Of a stretch of DNA of 64,000 bases, positions 29,100-37,996 are shown in pieces. Within the stretch, counting starts at the first letter, position 1. Each line of letters begins with the position of its first letter. Source of the stretch: Trichormus_B sp936914905 (lineage in GTDB: Bacteria > Cyanobacteriota > Cyanobacteriia > Cyanobacteriales > Nostocaceae); assembly GCF_039871975.1 (NCBI RefSeq), contig NZ_JBDPLL010000001.1. One strand, written 5' to 3'. Under the pieces are notes generated by a model, which searched no databases, had not been told where the DNA came from, and saw nothing but the letters and a program-made list of their open reading frames with translations. The translations under genes were made by a program, and so were the position numbers.

Positions 29100-30075
29100 T
29101 CTGATAGATTCACTCCGTTAGATAAAGGAAGCAGATATCTGCATAGATTGAGCTTCGCTACATAAAATCAGTCGTAACCGATTGGTAAATTCTTTGGGAA
29201 ATGCTAGTTTTAGCAGTCAAATAATCAATAATTATGTGTTGGCTTGGGAATGTTTTAAGGAACTCTACACCAGTAACAGCACAACCATCCGTCAGTTGGG
29301 AAAAACGAATATGACCACGTGGTAAACAATTACTGAACTTTATAATTGACAAAGTTTGAGCCAACTGACTCCAGAAAAGATAGAAGAATGGCTGAGTAAT
29401 TGCGCTCAAGCTGTGCGTGTTTTTTTATATCCCAAGTCTATTTCTGTGGATGCTCCTATTGATGGATAAGAATCAGATAATTTATAAGTTACCAGCAGAT
29501 TTAGTATCATCTTTACGTATTCCCGCGCTTAGATATTCCTTTTTTCCTTTCGGAGAATAGTGATATGCTATGACATTTTAGAATTATCCGTATATGAGTT
29601 GTGCCAAGGAATTGCATCATCAATATCTATAGGGACATCGCTTCAGGAAGGTGTATCAAATTTTGCGCAATAAGTGGGCTGGAAACTACGACAATTTAAG
29701 GCTTTGCTTTCCGGGATAAGAAGTCAAAAAAGTCAAGCGTCTATTTGAGGTTTATCCCGGCAAATTATAGTAATCCCGGCAAATTATAGTAGCAGCTAAT
29801 ACTTATGAGTTAAAAACTTTATCTCAAGCCAATCTGGAAGGAGAAATTTGGCGCTTTGAATTACGCCACCACTAATCCAAAAACGATGATTCCTGTTGGG
29901 TTTCAACTCAGATTGTTGACGAAAGATTTACAATCATCTCCTAACAATGAAGATATAGCAACAACACCTGTAGAAGAATTGTCTGTGGAGGTGATGTTGC
30001 AATCGGGTGAAGGCTTAGTTTGGGGAGTGATGCCTTTTCCAGAAGAATATGAGCGCGGAATTTCGCGTTTTTAGG
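29100..30075 (+). pseudogene. Unrecognised cyanobacterial protein, heavily decayed
   Basis: Forward-strand fragments in one order: NYVLAWECFKELYTSNSTTI, RQLGKTNMTTW, LTPEKIEEWLSNCAQAVRVF, LYPKSISVDAPIDG, GHRFRKVYQILRNKWAGNYD, NLEGEIWRFELRHH and PVGFQLRLLTKDLQSSPNNE to GVMPFPEEYERGISRF-stop. The last section has an intact 72-codon frame (29856-30074). The pieces suggest a DUF1822-like or related cyanobacterial protein, but this is weak. A 19-bp tandem duplication is at 29754-29791. Confidence 0.35.
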
Positions 30076-30174
30076 CTGATTTTACAGGTTTAATGGCAGC
30101 TATTGAGATGATTGCACTACTTCCTAAAGCGATCACCGCAGGTATGAAGGCAATCCAACAACTGTATAGTATTA

Positions 30175-30600
30175 ATACTATCAGGCACCGTATACACTCA
30201 GCAATGCTGCCCCAACGGCCAAGCCTAAATAAGTGAGTTGTCGCAAATAAGCAGCAAGTAAACCCCCTATTATCGCCCAACTCCAAATCCAAATCACTTC
30301 ACTCCAGACATTTCAAGCCCATAACAGAGGCCGTCCATCTAAAGCTGCACTCAACAACTGACTAATCATCTGTGCTTGTAAAAAGACTCCTGCCATTTCC
30401 TGTGGTTTGGTGCGGTTAACTTATTCATAACTAGGCACACTCAGAGCGATTTGAGCTTTGGGATACCGTTCTAGTAAATCCCACAAATGCCAAGGAAGTT
30501 TTTGCAGTATCAGGTCATTAGACACGTTCGAAAATTGACCAAGGAGTCTGTGTCTGGCTTTCCATAGTGTTTCCATAGTGTTAAGATTAGGACATAGCCA
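30175..30600 (-). pseudogene. CHASE2-domain protein remnant
   Basis: The reverse strand gives LPWHLWDLLERYPKAQIALS, VPSYE-stop-VNRTKPQEMAG, VFLQAQMISQLLSAALDGRP and a membrane stretch IIGGLLAAYLRQLTYLGLAV. The EMAGVFLQAQMISQLL-LDGRPLLW block is that of CHASE2 extracellular sensory domains, here without any kinase part. Stops near 30420 and 30320 inactivate it. Confidence 0.55.
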
Positions 30601-30692
30601 AGGAAAGAATCAGGGTTGGGAATAGTAACTGATAGGAACTATCCATGAAGATGTTGATGACTAATTCATAACTGACCTCATATCCATAACAT

Positions 30693-31637
30693 TTATGACA
30701 TGGGCAAAACTAATGAACCAATTCCTAATGTGACTAAACCACAAATACTAAGAATTACTTGTTCGTAAATTCGGGAATTCAGTGGAAATATTTGTTGAGC
30801 TACCAGGAATATTTTTACAAGTGTAATGACGTGTTCAACAAAAATACCCTTGCTGGAAAACTCTTTACTTTGTGCCTGTTGTTCTGAGGTTAATTCTCCT
30901 TCACGTGGTTTCTGATAAGGTGTGCTAATATTCTTTCCTCCTTGATATGCTTTATCTCCTTCAAACATTTGGTTGTTATGGAACTTTTCTTGTTGCTCTC
31001 GAAATAAGCCAATATCACTGCTTGGGCCTTTTTCTCCTACTTCTACATCGACAATATCTTTTCCTTCTGGAAAGATTACAAAATGTGTGCTGCTTGTTCT
31101 TACCTCAAAAATACTTTTTTTGCTCCTGATTATCTGAACGCCTTGCTCGTAGCTGTTCTATGCTGTCCACTATTAAGTGAAACTCCGTCAATAGTTCTAT
31201 CGCGATCGCATAATCGCCATTAATCGCTATCATGTTGTTCTACCTGTTTAAGGAGACTAGCAGGCAAAACATTTCCTAATATCTCTAGCCAGTAATGAAA
31301 TGTATCCTTTGCTTCCATTTTGGATATACCGAAATGCAAACCTAAAACCTCAAATGTTGACATTTTCCTCAAATAGAACAATCTCTAGACATACCTCTTC
31401 TTTTATCTCTAGTTTAGGTTTCCACCCTCCTCCTTTCTGATTTATACGTATCTTTCTACTTTCTATCTCAGGTTGAAGTTTTTTATGCTGCATTTCCGCT
31501 TGGGCTAACAAGTCTTGAAACTGATGGTTAGTTATTCCCAGTATTTTTTCTACTATGTGGATATTCAAGAATATAATCTTGAATATAATTAAGTGGATTT
31601 TTCTTTTTGGTAGACGGTCAAAATTCCCTTCTACCAT
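30693..31637 (-). pseudogene. IS5-like transposase (HTH_Tnp_4/DDE_Tnp_4), decayed
   Basis: The N-terminus (to about residue 95) carries ILGITNHQFQDLLAQAEMQH and IRINQKGGGWKPKLE, a helix-turn-helix of small IS5-group transposases. The middle is broken by several stops and frame changes. The C-terminus is a clean frame (30693-30968): MFEGDKAYQGGKNISTPYQK, KEFSSKGIFVEHVITLVKIF and YEQVILSICGLVTLGIGSLV, with the usual final E of the DDE site. Terminal repeats were not identified. Non-autonomous remnant. Confidence 0.75.
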
Positions 31638-31740
31638 TTTTTTGACACCAAGTTAATTTTCCTGACAGGTCTATTAGGGTATATGCAAATAGGTCACAGG
31701 TGACAGAGATCAATTCAAAATTTTAAGATTTGTTAAGCTT

Positions 31741-31775
31741 CTCTAGACTCTCTAGCTAATTGGAGGGTTTAAACT
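31741..31775 (+). promoter_or_regulatory. Predicted MerR-type operator of the copper module
   Basis: TAGACTCTCTAGCTAATTGG followed by AGGGTTT resembles operators of heavy-metal MerR regulators, where an imperfect dyad (ACTCTCTA ... TTGGAGGGT, 31748-31769) fills an over-long spacer between -35 and -10 boxes. It lies about 115 bp before the DUF305 gene. A MerR-family pseudogene lies at the other end of the module. Confidence 0.45.
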
Positions 31776-31883
31776 GAATGTGACACGACTCTCAGCCGAA
31801 AATTAGTAAAGACCAACGACAATTTACTAATTTCTAGCGGAAATGCTCTCAACCTTCGTTGGGAAGTGAAAGGAGCAACAGCT

Positions 31884-32470
31884 ATGCTTAACAAATCAGT
31901 CAATTCTGGTCTTTTAGGTTTACTTACCGCTTTATCCCTCAACTACAGCGTCCAAACCCAACAAGACCAACACTCAGCATCTACCCCTGCCAGTGAGACT
32001 AACACCAGTCCGCAGCAGCAGGGAGATCAGCATTTCCTGAAAATGATGGTTCACCACGACCAAAAAACAATAAAGATGGTAGATTTGGCGTTACAGAAGG
32101 CGAAAAATCGCCAAATAAAAGTATTGGCAACCCAGATCAAAACCACCAAACCAAAGAAATTGAGCAATTGCAAGCTTTGTACAAACAGTTGTATGGCACA
32201 GAAGTTACTGCTAATGCCATGAACTGTATGGGAGGTCAAGGTCAGGGAATAGGAAAAATGATGAGTTTAGAATCTTTGCAAAATTCCCCTAACTTTGACC
32301 AGGAACTTCTGCAAGGAATGATTCAACATCAGCAAATGTCTGTGAACATGGCCAAGAAAGCTTCCGAAACTGCTACTGTGCCACAAATTCGTGACTTTGC
32401 TCAAGCTATCATCAAAACGCAAACTGCTCAAATTCAAAAGTTGCAACAGTTGTCTCCATCTGAATCTTAA
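31884..32470 (+). pseudogene. DUF305 copper-associated protein, frameshifted
   Basis: It starts at ATG 31884 after a strong AAAGGAG, with a short hydrophobic N-terminus. The DUF305 pattern appears twice: FLKMMVHHDQKTIKMVDLAL and LLQGMIQHQQMSVNMAKKAS, each with the H-H or Q-H metal-type motif. A one-base frameshift near 32140 separates the halves (IKTTKPKK against TKEIEQLQALYKQLYG). The protein is probably periplasmic and binds metal in copper tolerance clusters. It is followed by a CopZ-like chaperone and CopA. Confidence 0.8.
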
Positions 32471-32492
32471 TTTTTTTCACTCATTTAAAGTT

Positions 32493-32687
32493 ATGACAAT
32501 CAAACTTACAGTTCCAGGAATGGCTTGTTCTGCTTGTGCCAATAATATTACCAATGCAGTCAAAGCTATAGATGCTAACGCTAATGTTGAAGCTGACCTT
32601 AAAACCAAGCTTGTTAATGTAGATACTCAAGCTTCAGAAACTGCTATTAAACAAGCATTAGTTGCTGCTGGTTATCCTCCAGCTTAA
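32493..32687 (+). CDS. CopZ-like copper metallochaperone (HMA domain)
   Basis: 64 residues from ATG 32493, a single heavy-metal-associated domain with the metal motif GMACSAC (residues 9-15) and a C-terminal GYPPA. It carries Cu(I) in the cytoplasm to the P-type ATPase CopA and to the regulator. It lies 22 bp after the DUF305 gene and 109 bp before the CopA pseudogene. Intact, although its neighbours are broken. Confidence 0.85.
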   Translation: MTIKLTVPGMACSACANNITNAVKAIDANANVEADLKTKLVNVDTQASETAIKQALVAAGYPPA

Positions 32688-32796
32688 AAATCAGTTATCA
32701 GTTATCAGTGGAAAAAGGCACAAACCTTGAGGTGGAAGGTTAATTTTACCTACCTCTGCTTCCCCTATTCCCTATTCCCCATTCCCTATTCCTTAT

Positions 32797-35077
32797 ATGG
32801 ACAATCTCACTCTCAAACTTCGGGGTATGAGTTGTGTTTCCTGCGCTAATAATGTTGAACAGGCAATACTTGCAGTTCCTGGTATGATTGATTCCAATGT
32901 TAGCTTTGGTCCAGAACAAGCAACTATTAATTATGAGGCAAAACAGACAAATATAGAAAAAATTCAAGCTGCTATTGATGCTGCTGGTTATTCTTCTTTT
33001 TCGCTACTATAAGAACAAGATAAAGATGATTTTAAACAGGTAATTCCGCTGGCAGAACAACAGTAATTAAGAGGTAAATTATGGAAATTTAGTATAATTA
33101 CTAGCCTGTTCTTTTTTGGTTTTTTACCGACAACGATGGGGTTACGTTTATCTTTCATTCCAGATTCTTTACATCATTCTTGGTTGCAGTTGGTATTAAC
33201 AATACCAGTGGAATTCTGGTGTGACTGGTCTTTTTTTCGTAATGGGTGGAAGTCTTTGAAAGACCATACAGCAACTATGGGTACTCTATTATTTAGATTC
33301 TTTAGTGGTTACGCTTTTTCCTAGTTTTTTATGACCCAGGGTTTCCAAACTCACGTTTATTATGAAGTTGCAGCAATGGTGGTGACATTAATTCTTTTGG
33401 GGAGGTTTTTGGAACATCATGCTAGGGTACAAACTTCGGAAGCTATTTGCAAATTGATGGGAATGCAAGCGTTGATGGGAATGCAAGCGAAAACGCCTAG
33501 GGTCATGCGTGATGAGGTGGAAATAGATGTTCCTATTAAGGACGTGACAATTAATAATGATGTGATTTGGGTGCGTCCTGGGGAAAAAATTACGGTTGAT
33601 GGGGAAGTTATTGATGGGGCTTCCACGGTGGATGAGGCTATGCTAACGGGTGAAAGTTTACCTGTAAAGAAGCAACCGGGAGATGAAGTAATTGGAGTGA
33701 TAATTAATAAAACTGGTAGTTTTAAGTTTAGGGCAACTAGTGTAGGGAAGGATAAATTTTTGGTGCAAATTGTCAAATTAGTACAAGAAGCCCAAGGTTC
33801 AAAAGCACCTATTCAACTGTTAGCGGATCAGGTGACGGGGTGGTTTGTACCTGCTGTAATTGCGATCGTGACTGCAACTTTTGTAATCTGGTTTAATCTG
33901 ACAGGTAACTTTACTCTGGCAATAATGACAATAGTCGGTGTGTTAATTATCGCCTATCCCTGTGCTTTGGGTTTAGCTGCTCCTACTTCTGTGATAGTTG
34001 GAACTGGTAAAGGTGCAGAAAATGGAATTTTAATTAAAGATGGTCAAAGTTTAGAGTTAGCATACAAAATTCAAACTATTGTCCTTGATAAAACCGGGAC
34101 TTTAACTCAAAGTAAACCGACCGTTACAGATTTTGCAACTGTTCAAGGTACAGCAAATCAAAATGAACTGGAATTGTTAAAGTTAGCTGCATGTGTAGAA
34201 AGAAATTCTGAGCATCCTTTAGCGGAAGCAGTGGTAAAATATGACGAATTTCAAGAGGGGAGTTTAGCAGGAGTTGAGGATTTTGTAGGTATTGCTGGCA
34301 GTGGTGTACAAGGAATCGTTGATGACCATTTGTTACAAATTGGTACAGAACACTGGTTAACAGAATTAGGCATTAATACAGATTCTTTACAAGAAGATCA
34401 GGCTGCTTGGGAAGTGGGAGGGAAAACGGTAATTTCAATTGCTATTGATGGGCAATTAGAAGGGATAATGGGTATGTATTGCTGATGCCCTTAAACCTTC
34501 CTCTGCCACAGCAGTGAAAGCACTGCAAAAGTTGGGTTTAGAAGTAGTCATGTTAACAGGAGATAGTTACGCTACAGCGGATGCTATCGCACATCAACTT
34601 GGTATTACCCAAGTTTTTACCCAAGTTCGTCCAGACCAAAAAGCAGCTATTATTAAATCATTGCAACACTGAGGAGTGGGGAAGAAAATTCAACATCCAA
34701 AATCCAAAATTGTAGCGATGCTTGGATATGGAATTAATGATGCATCAGCATTAGTGCAAGCAGATGTGGGAATAGCTATTGGCACAGGAACAGATGTAGC
34801 GATCGCAGCAAGTGCTATTACCCTAATTTCTGGAGACTTGCAAGCAATTGTCACCGCTATTCAACTCAGTCGCGCTACCATTAATAATATTAAGCAAAAT
34901 CTCTTCTTTGCTTTTATTTACAATATCATTGGTATTCCCATTGCCTTTGGTATTCTCTACCCTATTCTTGGTTGGTTACTCAACCCAATTATCGCCGATG
35001 CAGCAATGGCATTTTCTTCCGTTTCTGTAGTTACTAATGCTTTAAGATTGCCTAACTTCCAAGCAGGAATCAATTAA
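32797..35077 (+). pseudogene. Copper-translocating P1B-type ATPase (CopA/PacS-like), broken
   Basis: Fragments cover the whole enzyme: an N-terminal HMA domain (LRGMSCVSCANNV), membrane part, actuator (LTGESLPVKKQPGDEV), DKTGTLTQSKPTVTDF, the ATP-binding HP motif (ERNSEHPLAEA) and the C-terminal hinge. Stops follow SFSLL (33010), YAFS (33322) and LQH (34670), and frame changes occur near 33070 and 34480. Key residues are also altered: the CPC channel motif is IAYPCALG and the hinge GDGINDAPAL is GYGINDASAL. A tandem 18-bp repeat (33454-33489) adds MGMQAL. Dead. Confidence 0.92.
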
Positions 35078-35329
35078 ATGTTTAATCAAAAAAAATTCTG
35101 GATGATGCTTGCTTGTTTAGTGCTATTGATATCAAGCCCCGCATCGGCAAAAATATCCAATTCTCATTCACCACACAATCAGCAATTGCAACATATTGAA
35201 AAACCTTTAGGTGTGAAAATTGCTGTAACTATTGGTGGTTTAGGTTTAATGGGCATAGAATTATGCAGGTTTATTTTCAGTAAATCCATTGCCGGAGTCA
35301 AGACTCAGGGTGCAGGAGAGAGGAAATAA
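35078..35329 (+). CDS. Small membrane protein of the copper module
   Basis: 83 residues with a signal-like N-terminus (MMLACLVLLISSPASA, cleavage near residue 24) and one further hydrophobic segment IAVTIGGLGLMGIELCRFIF. It has a Cys in the second segment and His residues in the loop (SHSPHNQQLQH). It begins directly at the end of the CopA pseudogene. Probably a partner in copper export, but no named family was recognised. Confidence 0.6.
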   Translation: MFNQKKFWMMLACLVLLISSPASAKISNSHSPHNQQLQHIEKPLGVKIAVTIGGLGLMGIELCRFIFSKSIAGVKTQGAGERK

Positions 35330-35349
35330 ATAATCACCAATCACCTAAT

Positions 35350-35759
35350 TTATTTCTGAATAATTGGACAAATAGTATCTTCTGGTTTAGTTTTTAAATT
35401 CTGCCAACCTGAAAGTAATTGGTTAATTTCTGAACGTAAAGTTAATAATTGCTCAACTTGATGAGGAATTATTAACTTTTATTGTTACTTTTTGTGAATG
35501 TCATAACAAGGAGGTTTTCCGTGATCATAGACTTTCAATATATCTCGAATTTCTTCTAAACTTAAACCCAAATGTTGAGCTCTTTTAATAAAAGCTAATC
35601 TGGTTAATACATCCGCAGTAAACTGACGATAGACTCCTTCTGTGCGTGCTGATGATTGAATTAACCCTAGACTTTCATAATAGGGGATTGTCCTGATAGG
35701 AATTCCACTTTTTTTGTTACCTGACCAATTAAAAGTAGTTGTTTATCTTGAATTAACAC
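35350..35759 (-). pseudogene. MerR-family metal-responsive regulator, frameshifted
   Basis: It starts GTG 35759 (LIQDKQLLLIGQVTK), then a missing A in an A tract shifts to KSGIPIRTIPYYESLGLIQS, SARTEGVYRQFTADVLTRLA, FIKRAQHLGLSLEEIRDILK and YDHGKPPCYDIHKK-stop. The end reads EQLLTLRSEINQLLSGW and PEDTICPIIQK. The DNA-binding part, R-x-Y-R and the C-terminal cysteines are of the heavy-metal MerR type. Part of the linker is deleted. It probably once controlled the copper module upstream. Confidence 0.8.
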
Positions 35760-35949
35760 TATAGAATTCCTAGATGAAGTAAACTGTTGTTCTCATTATA
35801 ACATACAATGAGAGACAGGTCACAGGTAAGAGTTTTTCTTAATTATGTATTACCAATTCCCCATTGATGAAGTACCAAAAATAACTGTTTTTCTGAGCTT
35901 GCCATGATATTTCTAGATTAACCGCTTGACTGCTAGTTAAACCGTAAAA

Positions 35950-37053
35950 ATGAACGTCAACGCTGAAAATGTGAACTACGCAAGGAAACCTAAAGTTTTC
36001 AATCAACCAGAGCGTTTTATTGAGGGGTGGTATTGGGTAATACCCTCAATAAAATTGCGAGTTGGTGGAGTCAAACCTGTGACAATTTTGGGTAGAGATT
36101 TAGTAATTTATCGTGGTGAAGATAGACAAGCAGTAATTTTTGATGCTTACTGCCCACATATGGGTGCTCATCTTGCAGAAGGCAAAGTTGAGGGTAATGA
36201 ACTACGCTGTTTTTTTCATCATTGGAAATATGATACAGAAGGTTTTTGTGTTGAAGTTCCTTGTTTAGATGAAGCAATTAATGTTAAAGCCAAAACTTGG
36301 CCTACCGCAGAAAAATATGGGCTGGTTTGGGTTTGGACTGGAGAAATACCACAACAACCGTTACCATTTATTCCTGAGTTGGAAATTGAGGAATGTGATA
36401 GTGCTTTTGGTTCAAAGTTTATCACAAACTGTCACCCGAATGTTGTCATGGTAAATGCTATAGACGCGCAACATTTTAATACGGTCCACAATCTATTATC
36501 AGATTTTAATTTTGAAAAACAGGAACTGAACGAAAACGCTATTACCTTCAGCAATAATACACAGGAAAAGCCTATATTTTGGTTAATTAAACTGATATTT
36601 CCTCTCTACAAAAAACCTGTGATTTATAATCTTTGCTATTGGTATGGGACTACGGGAATGGTGACAGTTGGTACAGAATTATTACATTTCCATATTATGT
36701 TTGCTTTGCGTCTGATTGAAGGTGGAAAAACAGAAGGTCTAATCATTTTTATTGCTAAAAAACGCCGGGGTATTTTCGGTCGGCTTTATAATCGTTTTAT
36801 CCTGTGGCTGAGTAAATTTTTAGCTCAATACTTCATCACAAATGATAGTAAGATTTTCCAGACTATTCAGTTTAATTTAAAATCTCCCATAGAGCTTGAT
36901 CAGCCCATAGTACAATTCATTAACCACTTAGAAGGACAGAAAGCTTTGAAATGGGGAAGTTGGAATTTAGAGAGAGTTCGTGATGGTGAGGTGCGAGAGA
37001 TAGAAAAACGAGAAAACCGCGAAAAATGGCGTGATGAGCTAGTTAATGATTGA
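35950..37053 (+). CDS. Rieske non-heme iron oxygenase (aromatic-ring hydroxylase alpha subunit-like)
   Basis: 367 residues. The N-terminal Rieske [2Fe-2S] site is CPHMGAHL (C68, H70) and CFFHHWKYD (C87, H90). The catalytic iron site is NAIDAQHFNTVH with D172, H175 and H180. This arrangement fits the PaO/ketosteroid-hydroxylase-like group. The substrate cannot be told. An electron donor gene is not adjacent. No lesion. A stem-loop follows the stop by 26 bases. Confidence 0.85.
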   Translation: MNVNAENVNYARKPKVFNQPERFIEGWYWVIPSIKLRVGGVKPVTILGRDLVIYRGEDRQAVIFDAYCPHMGAHLAEGKVEGNELRCFFHHWKYDTEGFCVEVPCLDEAINVKAKTWPTAEKYGLVWVWTGEIPQQPLPFIPELEIEECDSAFGSKFITNCHPNVVMVNAIDAQHFNTVHNLLSDFNFEKQELNENAITFSNNTQEKPIFWLIKLIFPLYKKPVIYNLCYWYGTTGMVTVGTELLHFHIMFALRLIEGGKTEGLIIFIAKKRRGIFGRLYNRFILWLSKFLAQYFITNDSKIFQTIQFNLKSPIELDQPIVQFINHLEGQKALKWGSWNLERVRDGEVREIEKRENREKWRDELVND

Positions 37054-37078
37054 AAATCCCGCCTTTAAACAATAAAAA

Positions 37079-37099
37079 TGAAGTGGTTTTGCCACTTCA
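37079..37099 (+). terminator. Hairpin downstream of the Rieske gene
   Basis: TGAAGTGG and CCACTTCA pair across a TTTTG loop. No strong T tract follows; termination is plausible but not certain. Confidence 0.5.
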
Positions 37100-37996
37100 T
37101 CAATTCCCAGGTAGAACCTTAGTAATGAGTATAACGACTAGCAGTATTTAAAAATGTATAAAATAGAACAAAATTTAAAATTATTCTCTATGTCAACTCT
37201 TTTATTGCTATACAAAATTTGACTCCTCTTATACGTGAGATAAAAAAGACGTGGTTTTTTTACTTAAAAACTTCCTGTATATATAATTTTCCTCTTCGAT
37301 AAATTTACTAATTTTCAATGGAATGAAGTAACCGGATTCGGCTTATTTGTTCCTATATTGTCTTTGATTCATGTCGTCTCTCACTTGCTAACTAGTCGTG
37401 CAAAATAAATTGCACATTTAGAGGAGGGAAAAGCGAACATATAAGCAATACAGAGATTTCTGTTTTTCCCAAAAATGTTTAATTAATTTTGTCCAGGTAC
37501 TTATTAGTCCACAATACAAGTAGTAGTGCAAAATAAATTGCACATTTCGAGAAGGGAATAGGGAAGGGCAAACACGGAACAGAAAAAGATTCTAGGGATT
37601 TTTATTTTTTGGCAAAATGTATAAAGTGTTTTAGTTTTAATGGTAAGATGTCACGCATCTAGTATTTTAACCCGAACTAGGCTCTAGAAGAGTTTTAGCT
37701 TCCAAATTACCCAATTTAAATGCGCTAGAGCTTATCCCTCTTTTGTGAGACTGGGAATTACAAAAATAATTTCCTAATTTTCACGCTCTAGATGTGATCA
37801 AGGTTTAAATATTTTATTACTAACAAAATATGATGAACATTTTAAAACATTAATAAATCGCTAAAACCCTTGTTAAATAAAGGTCTCAAATTTGCGTTGC
37901 CGAAGGTGATGAAAGAGGGTTATCAAGGCTTATTTTTTGGATGTTATCAACTTTGAGCACCCTTCAATTAATTATTGATTTCTATAGGTTTTAGGT
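37100..37996. other. Long spacer with a repeated hairpin
   Basis: About 900 bases. Two copies of GTGCAAAATAAATTGCAC (37398-37415 and 37526-37543) form identical stem-loops and share downstream bases (ATTT-GAG-AGGG). A short frame ending LFVPILSLIHVVSHLLTSRA overlaps the first copy but no gene is recognised. Near 37718 and 37783 lie GCGCTAGAGC and CGCTCTAGATG, a possible long inverted pair. Confidence 0.5.

Noticed and set aside
37310..37407. Gene ending LLTSRAK in the 37 kb spacer
   Set aside because: Only about 30 hydrophobic codons, no start and no family.
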